From contig JBQTIB010000084.1 of assembly GCA_052389435.1 (NCBI GenBank), positions 1-6,380 of the forward strand: DNA of 6,380 bases, in the 5' to 3' direction. The position numbers were made by a program, and so were the translations under genes. Source of the stretch: JBQTKD01 sp052389435 (GTDB taxonomy: Bacteria; Actinomycetota; Actinomycetes; Sporichthyales; Sporichthyaceae). Every line of letters begins with the position of its first letter. Position 1 is the first letter of the stretch. This document shows, piece by piece, positions 1 through 6,063 of the stretch. The notes below the pieces were generated by a model. The model ran no database searches. It was not told where the DNA came from and worked only from the letters and a program-made list of their open reading frames with translations.

Positions 1-161
1 GCTCGGTCCACCATCGAGATTGGGAGATCCGACTGGGCGAGGACCGACATCCGGCGCTCATCGCACCGGGCTGGATCGACGCCTCGAGAACACCTCGACG
101 CAACGACTACTGGAGAATCCAGCGCGAGCTCCTGAAGCCGCCGCCGCACAACCGGCCATAG
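1..161 (+). CDS. C-terminal fragment of a DUF222/13E12-family HNH endonuclease (5' end outside window)
   Basis: The frame beginning at base 3 is open from the window edge to a TAG at 159-161 and encodes 52 residues with no start codon in view. It begins S-V-H-H-R-D-W-E-I and continues through a P-G-W-I-D motif and T-P-R-R-N. This order (final HH of the HNH finger, then D/G-W, a short basic stretch, P-x-W-I-D and P-R-R-N) is the usual C-terminus of actinobacterial DUF222-HNH (13E12 repeat) proteins, which is why I assign it although only the tail is present. The HNH module is a metal-dependent nuclease fold; the physiological role of this family is not settled, and copies are often multiple per genome and linked to mobile DNA. 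Codon use is less GC-biased than in genes to the right: about 13 of 52 third positions are A or T, including AGA and ACA. Function as an active nuclease cannot be judged without the missing N-terminal part. Confidence 0.82.
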   Translation, partial: SVHHRDWEIRLGEDRHPALIAPGWIDASRTPRRNDYWRIQRELLKPPPHNRP

Positions 162-227
162 GCGTCCCGAGCCGATACACCCAGCGTTGACCGCAGGGCA
201 CCCCGCAGACCACTGGTCGGCCGGTCG

Positions 228-797
228 ATGAAACCCGGCGCGCCGGTCCCGGACGGGGCGACCCCCGAAGCGATAGCCGTGTTCGAAACCGAGATCGGGC
301 GGACACTGTCCGCATCGATGCGCACGTGGCTCGGCTGCGTCAACGGAGCCGCGGCGGGGCCGGGCGGGCTCTTCGGGATTCGCGATCGGCGTGACTCCTC
401 GTCCCTACGGCAGATGTTCGAGATCTTTCCCGATTGGCTCGAGCTCGGCTGGATGCCGATCGCCGGCGACGGATGCGGGAACTTCTACGTGGAGCTCTCG
501 CGCGGGGCCGGAGCGCCCGGGGGCTTCGTCGCGTTCGTCGAGTGCGTGGTCGACCCATTGGAGATCGTCTACTGGGCGGCGAGCGACTGCCTGCACTTCG
601 TGGAGTTCCTACTCGAAGACGACCTGCGCACGCGACCGGCCGTTGATTCCAGACGCCCGTATTCACAAGCGGAGTTCCGCGCTCGGGTCACGGCAGAGAT
701 CCCCGGCACGTGGCCGTTCGACCCCAACTGCGTCCTCGCGCGCGACCCGGCAATGGCCAACGCGCCCACGGACTTTCTGCCCTGGAACGTGGACTGA
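228..797 (+). CDS. SMI1/KNR4 (SUKH) superfamily protein, putative immunity-type protein
   Basis: The 189-residue product carries SUKH hallmarks: an N-terminal helix with F-E-x-E-I-G followed by R-x-W-L and the N-G turn (residues 19-40), a G-L-F-G-I strand (47-51), a central P-D-W...G-W-M-P-I-A-G-D-G-C-G-N-F-Y segment (68-87), and a C-terminal F-V-E-F-L-L helix (124-129). It ends in L-P-W-N-V-D, similar to tails of actinobacterial members. SUKH proteins are soluble and cytoplasmic; many act as immunity proteins for polymorphic or contact-dependent nuclease toxins, but others have unrelated roles, so the function here is inferred. ATG 228 is the only usable start: the frame is open back to a TAG at 159-161 with no ATG, GTG or TTG between. 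No convincing Shine-Dalgarno sequence precedes it. It lies 66 bp after the HNH reading frame on the same strand, so the two may be co-transcribed. Third-position GC is about 85%, lower than in the downstream genes. Confidence 0.82.
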   Translation: MKPGAPVPDGATPEAIAVFETEIGRTLSASMRTWLGCVNGAAAGPGGLFGIRDRRDSSSLRQMFEIFPDWLELGWMPIAGDGCGNFYVELSRGAGAPGGFVAFVECVVDPLEIVYWAASDCLHFVEFLLEDDLRTRPAVDSRRPYSQAEFRARVTAEIPGTWPFDPNCVLARDPAMANAPTDFLPWNVD

Positions 798-977
798 CAG
801 ACACAGCCGGCGAGTCGCCTCGTTGCTGGTGGGTTGTCCTAGTTGGCGATCCGGCGCGACCGCGGGCGCGCCCTCCACGACCGCGAACAAGATCGATCAA
901 AACTCACAAACCGGCCACCCGGCGCCGCCGCCGTGGGCAGGATGGGCGTCGCGCCGGCCCGTCGTGGGCGGGCGATC

Positions 978-987
978 AGGGGGGAAG
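978..987 (+). promoter_or_regulatory. Ribosome binding site of the DivIVA-domain gene
   Basis: A purine run, AGGGGGGAAG, ends two bases before the ATG at 990. It decides between this start and an in-frame upstream ATG at 843, which has no such site and would add 49 low-complexity, Arg-rich residues ahead of the DivIVA motif. Confidence 0.75.
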
Positions 988-989
988 TC

Positions 990-1832
990 ATGGCCATCGT
1001 CAACGCCACCGAGAACTCGCAACTGGCGACCGCGGTTCGTGGATACGACCGCGCGGCGGTGGACGAGGTGATCGCCCGCGAGACCGCGCGCCTGCGCGAC
1101 CTCGAGGCGCGCGCTCTCCAACTCGAGCGAGAGTTCGCCACCCCGCCCACCAACGGTGGCGTGCCCGACCCGCGGCAGAAGGTGCAGCAGGCGCTCGACG
1201 TGATCGCCGCCGGCTGGGACGACGCGATCCGCGTCACCGCCACCGCGGAGCACGTCGCGGTTCAGAGTCGGCGGCACGCCCAGCACAGGGTCTCCGCCGC
1301 GATGGCCACACTCGAGGACGCCTGCGCGCACACCGAACGCGCGACGGAGCAGGCCGCCGTGCGCATGGTGGCCGACGCCCGGCAGCAGGCCGACATCGTG
1401 CTCGAGGCCGCCGCCGCCGAACACGACCGCGCCGTCGAGGAGGCCGCGGCGCAGGTGCGGGCCGCAGCCGACCGGGCCCAGGAGATCGCGACGCAGTTCG
1501 CCGTCTCCCTGCGCGAGGCCGAAGAACATCAGGCCGAACGACTCGCCGCGCGCTTCGAGGACGCAGAGCGCAACGTCGCCGCCGCGCAGACCGAACTCGC
1601 GGCCGCTCGACGCGACGTCGCGGAGATCGAGACCCGGGCCCAGGCGGCGCGGGAGGAGATCCTCGCGCAGGCGCGGACCGCCGCCGAGGAGATCCTCGCC
1701 CTGGCGGGCGCGGAGATGCGGCGCCGCAAGGACGAGAACGAGGCGGCCCTGGCCGAACTCGGCCGCGAGTTGATCGCGACCGGCGATCGACTGGTCGGCG
1801 CCCCCGACGCGGAGTCGAACGTCAGCAGATGA
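990..1832 (+). CDS. DivIVA-domain, alanine-rich coiled-coil protein
   Basis: The product is 280 residues. Near the N-terminus, R-G-Y-D-R-A-A-V-D-E-V-I (17-28) matches the conserved DivIVA lipid-binding-domain motif (xGYDxxxVDxfL), followed by a short coiled coil (about 29-49) and a Pro/Gly-rich linker (51-61). The rest, about 62-265, is an almost uninterrupted Ala/Glu/Arg-rich coiled coil with no membrane segment. Residues 222-226 and 233-237 repeat E-E-I-L-A eleven residues apart, a hendecad-like spacing. DivIVA-type proteins bind curved membrane at poles or septa and recruit growth machinery in actinobacteria. The adjacent genes are not those of the classic ftsZ-wag31 locus, so this looks like an accessory paralogue rather than Wag31 itself. 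The start at 990 is set by a strong purine-rich ribosome site. The 192 bp upstream (798-989) holds no convincing sigma-70 hexamers. The stop overlaps the convergent VanW-family gene. Its specific role is unknown. Confidence 0.8.
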   Translation: MAIVNATENSQLATAVRGYDRAAVDEVIARETARLRDLEARALQLEREFATPPTNGGVPDPRQKVQQALDVIAAGWDDAIRVTATAEHVAVQSRRHAQHRVSAAMATLEDACAHTERATEQAAVRMVADARQQADIVLEAAAAEHDRAVEEAAAQVRAAADRAQEIATQFAVSLREAEEHQAERLAARFEDAERNVAAAQTELAAARRDVAEIETRAQAAREEILAQARTAAEEILALAGAEMRRRKDENEAALAELGRELIATGDRLVGAPDAESNVSR

Positions 1833-3561
1833 CGCGGTCGGTGGCCTCGTAGCGGGTGTGGAACTTCTCCCGGCGCACGACCTTGCCGTCCTTGTAGAAC
1901 ACGCGCGTGACGTCGATGTCGAAGCCCGACGACGGCGAGGTCGGGACGCAGCCGCTGCCGCCGCCGCGGATCGTGGTCGGCGAGCGGAAGTTGTACCGCC
2001 CCGAGGAGATCGACTCGATCCTGTCGTAGATCTTCGTGCCCCACATGGTCACCCGGATCGAGCCGGGCTTGGCCTCGGCCTGGATCAGCACGCCGGTGGG
2101 CATGTCGTTCTGGAAGCGCAGGTCCTTGCTGCCGAAGGCGACCGTGGCCTCGCGGCCCGCCGGGTACCGCGAGATGTAGAGCGAGTGCGCATGGTGCTCG
2201 ATGTCCTTGAGCCCGGCGAAGAACACGGCGTTGAAGGTCGTCGTCGCCGACTGCGAGACGCCGCCGCCGAGGTCCTCGGCGAAGACGCCCTTGTTGATCA
2301 CGAAGCCCTTGACGAACCCGTTGGCGCGAGTGCGCTCCCCGACGCGCTTGTTCAGGCTCCAGATCTCGCCGGGCAGCACGAGCGAGCCGTTGATGAGTTC
2401 GGCGGCCCGCCCGATGTTGGTGACCCGGTAGGCGGCGATCGGGTACTCGGTCTTGAACGTGGAGATCTTCTCGACGATGCCGAGATTCGCAGCCGCCTCC
2501 GTGGTCAGCTTCGGCTCCGCGGCAACGACGTCGGCGACCATCGTCCGCCCGCTGGTGGCCCGGAGCACGGCGTTGAAGCGCTCCGCGAAGGTCACCGGGT
2601 CGATCGCCTCGCCGTCCTTGCCCGGCACGAGGTCCGGCTTTCCGTCCTTGAAACGGTAGGAGGCATCCACCGGCGGGGTCACCTGGGCGGGGTAGTCCGC
2701 TTCGAGCTCGGTGCGGATCGCGTCGACGTCGACCGACCCCTCGAGCCTGCCGTCCGGGGTCGTCGCGATCTTCAGGTACTTCACGTACTGCGTCGGACGC
2801 AGCGAGACCGTCCTGCCGTCCAGCGCGATCGCGATCGGGCCGGAGGTGGCCGGTCCGGCGAAGCTCGTCATGAACTCCTCGACCGCAGCGGCGCCGATCT
2901 TCGGCTTCTTCTCCGCGACGCGCGCCTCGACCTCCTCCCCGGTGGAGACCAGTGCCACGCGCAGCGCCTTGACCGTTTCGGCGACGTCGAGTGTGCGTCC
3001 GACCTGGGCCTTGCGGATCTTGGCCGAACCGCCGGAGAAGGTGACCCGGCCCTCGACGACCGGCCGGTTGACCTTCTTGGCGATTTTCGCGACGGAGGCC
3101 TTCAGCTTCTTCTCGTCGACGATCGTGACCGGCGCGAGCCTGTCCTCGCCGCCGAACAGCGTCGGGATCAGCACGGCGGGGTTCATGCTCCGCTTTCCGG
3201 CCTTGGCCAGGGTGGCCGTGGGGTCGACCTTCAGACCGGCGTTCGCGACCTCGACGGTGAAGCTCTGCTCCCCCGCCGTGACCGTGACCTTGCGGGCGAG
3301 CGCGTTCGGCAGCTCGGCGACCAGCTTCTTGGCCGCCTCCTCCTCGGACAGCCCACCGATCCTGATGCCGGCCACGGTGGTGCCCTTGGGGATTCCGGAC
3401 CCGGCCGCCGCGTACGCCGCGCCCCACAGCCCGAGCAGCACGACGGGCACCGCGACCGCTCCGCCGAGGAGCAGGCGGGTTCGGGTGCGGCTGCGGGGTG
3501 CCGGGTCGCGGACGGGCGGAAGCGGGTCTGGAGTCGGACGTGCGGCGGGCATGGCACCCAT
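1822..3561 (-). CDS. VanW-family protein with peptidoglycan-binding-like repeats, membrane anchored
   Basis: The product is 579 residues from ATG 3561; an alternative ATG three codons on (3552-3550) would give 576. A short Pro/Arg-rich cytoplasmic tail (1-29) precedes one membrane segment (about 30-53). Then come G-x-x-V-A-G-I-R-I-G-G-L-S-x-x-E-A (60-76) and two stretches resembling putative peptidoglycan-binding domains (about 82-205 and 242-335). The VanW domain follows at about 375-515, with L-x-P-G-E-I-W-S-L-N (395-404), G-G-G-V-S-Q-S-A-T-T-T-F-N-A (432-445), H-H-x-H-S (456-460) and the G-R-E-A-T-V strand (469-474). The first part therefore lies inside the cell and the rest outside. VanW was named for a gene in a glycopeptide-resistance cluster, but its biochemical activity is not established and resistance should not be inferred here. 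The only two cysteines, C538 and C579 (the last residue), are both in the extracellular tail. It is divergent from the P-type ATPase and convergent with the DivIVA gene. Confidence 0.9.
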   Translation of the reverse strand: MGAMPAARPTPDPLPPVRDPAPRSRTRTRLLLGGAVAVPVVLLGLWGAAYAAAGSGIPKGTTVAGIRIGGLSEEEAAKKLVAELPNALARKVTVTAGEQSFTVEVANAGLKVDPTATLAKAGKRSMNPAVLIPTLFGGEDRLAPVTIVDEKKLKASVAKIAKKVNRPVVEGRVTFSGGSAKIRKAQVGRTLDVAETVKALRVALVSTGEEVEARVAEKKPKIGAAAVEEFMTSFAGPATSGPIAIALDGRTVSLRPTQYVKYLKIATTPDGRLEGSVDVDAIRTELEADYPAQVTPPVDASYRFKDGKPDLVPGKDGEAIDPVTFAERFNAVLRATSGRTMVADVVAAEPKLTTEAAANLGIVEKISTFKTEYPIAAYRVTNIGRAAELINGSLVLPGEIWSLNKRVGERTRANGFVKGFVINKGVFAEDLGGGVSQSATTTFNAVFFAGLKDIEHHAHSLYISRYPAGREATVAFGSKDLRFQNDMPTGVLIQAEAKPGSIRVTMWGTKIYDRIESISSGRYNFRSPTTIRGGGSGCVPTSPSSGFDIDVTRVFYKDGKVVRREKFHTRYEATDRVIC

Positions 3562-3580
3562 TTTCGTACACGGTCCTGGG

Positions 3581-3595
3581 TGCCGGCTGCCGGCA
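3581..3595. promoter_or_regulatory. 15-bp perfect palindrome in the VanW/ctpE intergenic region, candidate operator
   Basis: TGCCGGC and its reverse complement GCCGGCA flank a single central T, giving 7-bp arms without mismatch. The site lies 20 bp upstream of the VanW-family start codon and 80 bp upstream of the ATPase start, where a repressor of the VanW gene could bind. In such GC-rich DNA short GC palindromes arise by chance, so this is a candidate only. Confidence 0.3.
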
Positions 3596-3626
3596 GCGGC
3601 TAGTTCACACCCGCCCGCGCCCGAAT

Positions 3627-3634
3627 CGGTACCG
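3627..3634. promoter_or_regulatory. Small palindrome between divergent genes, weak operator candidate
   Basis: CGGTACCG is a perfect 8-bp palindrome. Imperfect extension to about 3621-3640 adds CC on the left against GG on the right and one internal A-T pair. It lies roughly midway in the 114-bp divergent promoter region, just upstream of the ECF-like promoter candidate of the ATPase gene. Confidence 0.2.
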
Positions 3635-3641
3635 GATGGGC

Positions 3642-3668
3642 GGAACCCGGGGCCCATTTCGGTAGTTT
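3642..3668 (+). promoter_or_regulatory. Candidate promoter of the P-type ATPase gene (ECF-like, leaderless)
   Basis: GGAAC at 3642-3646 is followed after 18 bp by GTT at 3665-3667, which matches the general -35/-10 layout of actinobacterial ECF sigma factors of the SigE/SigH (SigR) type. Overlapping it, TAGTTT at 3663-3668 also fits the housekeeping TANNNT -10 pattern, but no TTGACA-like -35 lies at the right distance. Seven bases separate the hexamer from the GTG start, so transcription would begin at or next to the start codon, in keeping with the absence of a Shine-Dalgarno site. This is pattern matching, not proof. Confidence 0.35.
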
Positions 3669-3675
3669 CACTTCG

Positions 3676-6063
3676 GTGACCTCGATCTCGCACCCCTCCG
3701 CCGCCCCCGTCGAGCGGGGGCCTGCCGCCCATCTGCCGGGCCTGACCGCCGCCGAGGTCGCGCAGCGCGTCGCCGCAGGTCAGACCAACGACGTGCCGGT
3801 CCGCGCCAGCCGATCCCTGGGCGACATTCTCCGGGCGAACATCTTCACCCGCTTCAACGCGGTCATCGGCGTGCTGTTCGCGATGATCCTGGTGATCGGT
3901 CCGATCCAGGACGGCCTGTTCGGGTTCGTCATCATCATCAACACCCTGATCGGCATCGTGCAGGAGCTGCGGGCCAAGAAAACGCTCGACGAGCTCGCGA
4001 TCGTCGGGGAGGCCAAGCCCCGGGTGCGCCGCGACGGCGCCTACCTCGACGTCATGCCGCAGCAGCTCGTCCTCGACGACATCGTCGAGCTTGGCCCCGG
4101 GGACACGATTACCGTCGACGGCGAGGTCCTGGTCGTCGAAAACCTCGAGGTCGACGAGTCGCTGCTCACCGGCGAGTCCGACCCGGTGCTCAAGGCCGTC
4201 GGCGACAAGGTGCTCTCCGGAAGCTTCGTCGTGGCGGGCGGTGGGGCCTATCGCGCCACCAAGGTCGGCCGGGAGGCCTACGCCGCGCAGCTGGCCGAGG
4301 AGGCCAGCCGCTTCACCCTGGTGGCCTCGGAGCTGCGCAACGGCGTCGACACGATCCTGCGCATCGTCACCTACCTCATGGTCCCCGCGGGCGCGCTCAT
4401 CGCGTACAGCCAGATGAACGTCGAAGACCTCGAGACCCGCGAGGCGCTGCGCGGCATGGTCGCGGCGCTCGTCCCGATGGTGCCCGAGGGGCTGGTGCTG
4501 CTGACCTCGATCGCGTTCGCGGTCGGCGTGGTGCGCCTGGGCCGGCGCAACTGCCTGGTGCAGGAGCTGCCGGCGATCGAGGGCCTCGCCCGGGTCGACG
4601 TCGTGTGTGCGGACAAGACCGGAACGCTCACCGAGAACGGCATGCGCCTGTCCCAGGTGATTCCCGTCGGTGCGTTCGACGAGGCCGCCCTCGGCGCTCC
4701 CCTGGCCGCGCTCGCAGCCGCCGATCCCCGCCCGAACGCCAGCCTCGCCGCCGTCGGCGAGGCGCATCCGACCCCCGCCGCCGGCTGGACCGCCCGCGCG
4801 GTCGCGCCGTTCTCCTCGGCGCGCAAGTGGAGCGGGGCCGGCTACGACGCGCACGGCGACTGGGTCCTCGGCGCTCCCGACGTCCTACTGGGCGCCCACG
4901 ACCCCATCCGGGCGCAGGCGGAGCAGGTCGGCGCCGGCGGTTTGCGGGTGCTGCTGCTCGGCCGCAGCGATCGCCCCATCGACGCTCCGGACGCCCCCGG
5001 GGTGGTCACCGCCGCGGCGCTGGTGGTGCTCGAGCAGCGGATCCGCCCGGAGGCCGGTCCCACCCTGCGGTACTTCGAGGCGCAGGACGTCACCCTGAAG
5101 GTGATCTCCGGCGACAACGCGGTCTCCGTCGGAGCCGTCGCGTCCTCGCTGTCGCTGATCGGTTCGGAGCGTCCAGTCGACGCCCGCGAACTGCCGACCG
5201 ACAAGGCCGCCCTCGCCGAGGTGCTGGAGACCTCCGCGGTGTTCGGCCGGGTCACGCCGGCGCAGAAGCGCGACATGGTGGGTGCGCTGCAGTCCAAGGG
5301 CCACACCGTGGCGATGACCGGCGACGGCGTGAACGACGTGCTTGCGCTCAAGGACGCCGACATCGGCGTCGCGATGGGATCGGGCAGCCCGGCCAGCCGC
5401 GCCGTCGCCCAGATCGTGCTGCTCGACAACTCCTTCGCGACGCTCCCCCACGTCGTGGCCGAGGGCCGCCGGGTCATCGGCAACATCGAGCGGGTCGCGA
5501 ACCTGTTTCTGACCAAGACCGTCTACTCGGTGTTCCTGGCCATCTCCATCGGCCTGATGGGCATCCCGTTCCCGTTCTTCCCCCGCCACCTCACCCTCGT
5601 CGGCTCGCTGACGATCGGCATCCCCGCGTTCTTCCTGGCGCTGGCCCCGAACACCGAACGGGCGCGCCGCGGCTTCGTCCGACGGGTGCTGCGCCTCGCG
5701 CTTCCCGCAGGGCTGATCTCCGGCGTGGTCACGCTGAGCACGTACCTGATCGTCCGCGAGATGGACGACGCCTCCGACATGCAGCACTCCACCGCCGCCG
5801 TCGTCGCACTCTTCGGAGTGGCGATGTGGGTGCTGGTGATCGTGGCCCGGCCCTACCTGTGGTGGAAGGTCGTCCTGGTCGCGCTGATGCTCGCGCTCTT
5901 CCTTCTCGCCCTGTACTGGCCCTTCGCGCAGGAGTTCTGGGCCCTGGACCCCGACCACGCCGAGTCCATGACAGTCGCCCTCGTCGCCGCAGGCATCGGT
6001 GCGGTGCTCGTCGAGGCCAGCAACGCCCTCGCGCAGCGGTCCCTCAGGCGCTCGAAGGCGTGA
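3676..6063 (+). CDS. ctpE: CtpE-like P-type ATPase, probable calcium transporter
   Basis: The 795-residue product has all catalytic landmarks of a P-type ATPase: actuator T-G-E-S (165-168), phosphorylation D-K-T-G-T with catalytic D313 (313-317), K-W-S-G in the nucleotide-binding domain (384-387), S-G-D-N (478-481) and the hinge T-G-D-G-V-N-D (548-554). Membrane helices fall at about 60-97, 228-290 (with P-E-G-L at 270-273), 608-660 and 672-780. Length and the C-A-D-K-T-G-T-L-T-E-N-G-M context match mycobacterial CtpE, which in Mycobacterium smegmatis has been reported to take up Ca2+ for cell-surface integrity. The ion here is inferred from that homology. No N-terminal heavy-metal domain or CPC/CPX motif is present, which argues against a copper or cadmium pump. 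The GTG start at 3676 lacks a Shine-Dalgarno site and sits seven bases after a -10-like hexamer; the conserved N-terminal G-L-T-x-x-E-V-A (22-29) lies soon after it. The gene is divergent from the VanW-family gene and overlaps the DUF421 gene at its end. Confidence 0.92.
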   Translation: MTSISHPSAAPVERGPAAHLPGLTAAEVAQRVAAGQTNDVPVRASRSLGDILRANIFTRFNAVIGVLFAMILVIGPIQDGLFGFVIIINTLIGIVQELRAKKTLDELAIVGEAKPRVRRDGAYLDVMPQQLVLDDIVELGPGDTITVDGEVLVVENLEVDESLLTGESDPVLKAVGDKVLSGSFVVAGGGAYRATKVGREAYAAQLAEEASRFTLVASELRNGVDTILRIVTYLMVPAGALIAYSQMNVEDLETREALRGMVAALVPMVPEGLVLLTSIAFAVGVVRLGRRNCLVQELPAIEGLARVDVVCADKTGTLTENGMRLSQVIPVGAFDEAALGAPLAALAAADPRPNASLAAVGEAHPTPAAGWTARAVAPFSSARKWSGAGYDAHGDWVLGAPDVLLGAHDPIRAQAEQVGAGGLRVLLLGRSDRPIDAPDAPGVVTAAALVVLEQRIRPEAGPTLRYFEAQDVTLKVISGDNAVSVGAVASSLSLIGSERPVDARELPTDKAALAEVLETSAVFGRVTPAQKRDMVGALQSKGHTVAMTGDGVNDVLALKDADIGVAMGSGSPASRAVAQIVLLDNSFATLPHVVAEGRRVIGNIERVANLFLTKTVYSVFLAISIGLMGIPFPFFPRHLTLVGSLTIGIPAFFLALAPNTERARRGFVRRVLRLALPAGLISGVVTLSTYLIVREMDDASDMQHSTAAVVALFGVAMWVLVIVARPYLWWKVVLVALMLALFLLALYWPFAQEFWALDPDHAESMTVALVAAGIGAVLVEASNALAQRSLRRSKA

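Noticed and set aside
843..989. An upstream ATG (843) as start of the DivIVA-domain gene.
   Set aside because: It would add 49 Arg-rich residues ahead of the family motif and has no ribosome site. ATG 990 has a strong one.
1925..1945. A CCCGAC/GTCGGG inverted repeat with a 9-base loop, 93 bases downstream of the DivIVA stop, considered as a terminator.
   Set aside because: The stem is only 6 bp, has no T-run and lies within VanW coding sequence. It is no better than chance at this GC content.
3550..3561. Choice between two nearby ATG codons for the VanW-family start.
   Set aside because: Neither has a well-placed Shine-Dalgarno site (an AGGA lies 12 bases before the first). I kept the first, and the three-residue difference does not affect the annotation.
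1822..3561. Reading the VanW-family gene as a vancomycin-resistance determinant.
   Set aside because: No vanH, vanA/B, vanX or vanRS genes are in the window, and VanW-domain proteins are common in actinobacteria without resistance clusters.
1529..3571. A 680-codon minus-strand open frame covering the VanW region in another frame.
   Set aside because: Its composition is dominated by Arg, Gly and Pro with no domain pattern. It also spans two well-supported genes.
1858..3603. A 581-codon + strand open frame opposite the VanW-family gene.
   Set aside because: It consists of Arg/Asp/Gly/Leu-rich low-complexity sequence. The VanW domain, membrane segment and extracellular tail on the minus strand are clear.
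3562..4854. A long open frame on the minus strand, upstream of and in frame with the VanW-family gene, running opposite the first half of the ATPase gene.
   Set aside because: The sequence is rich in His, Asp, Arg and Gly and resembles no family, while the ATPase on the other strand has every expected motif. Long antisense frames are common in GC-rich DNA.
4885..5958. A 357-codon minus-strand open frame opposite the second half of the ATPase gene.
   Set aside because: It is His/Asp/Arg/Gly-rich shadow sequence, and the ATPase hinge motif and membrane helices occupy the + strand here.
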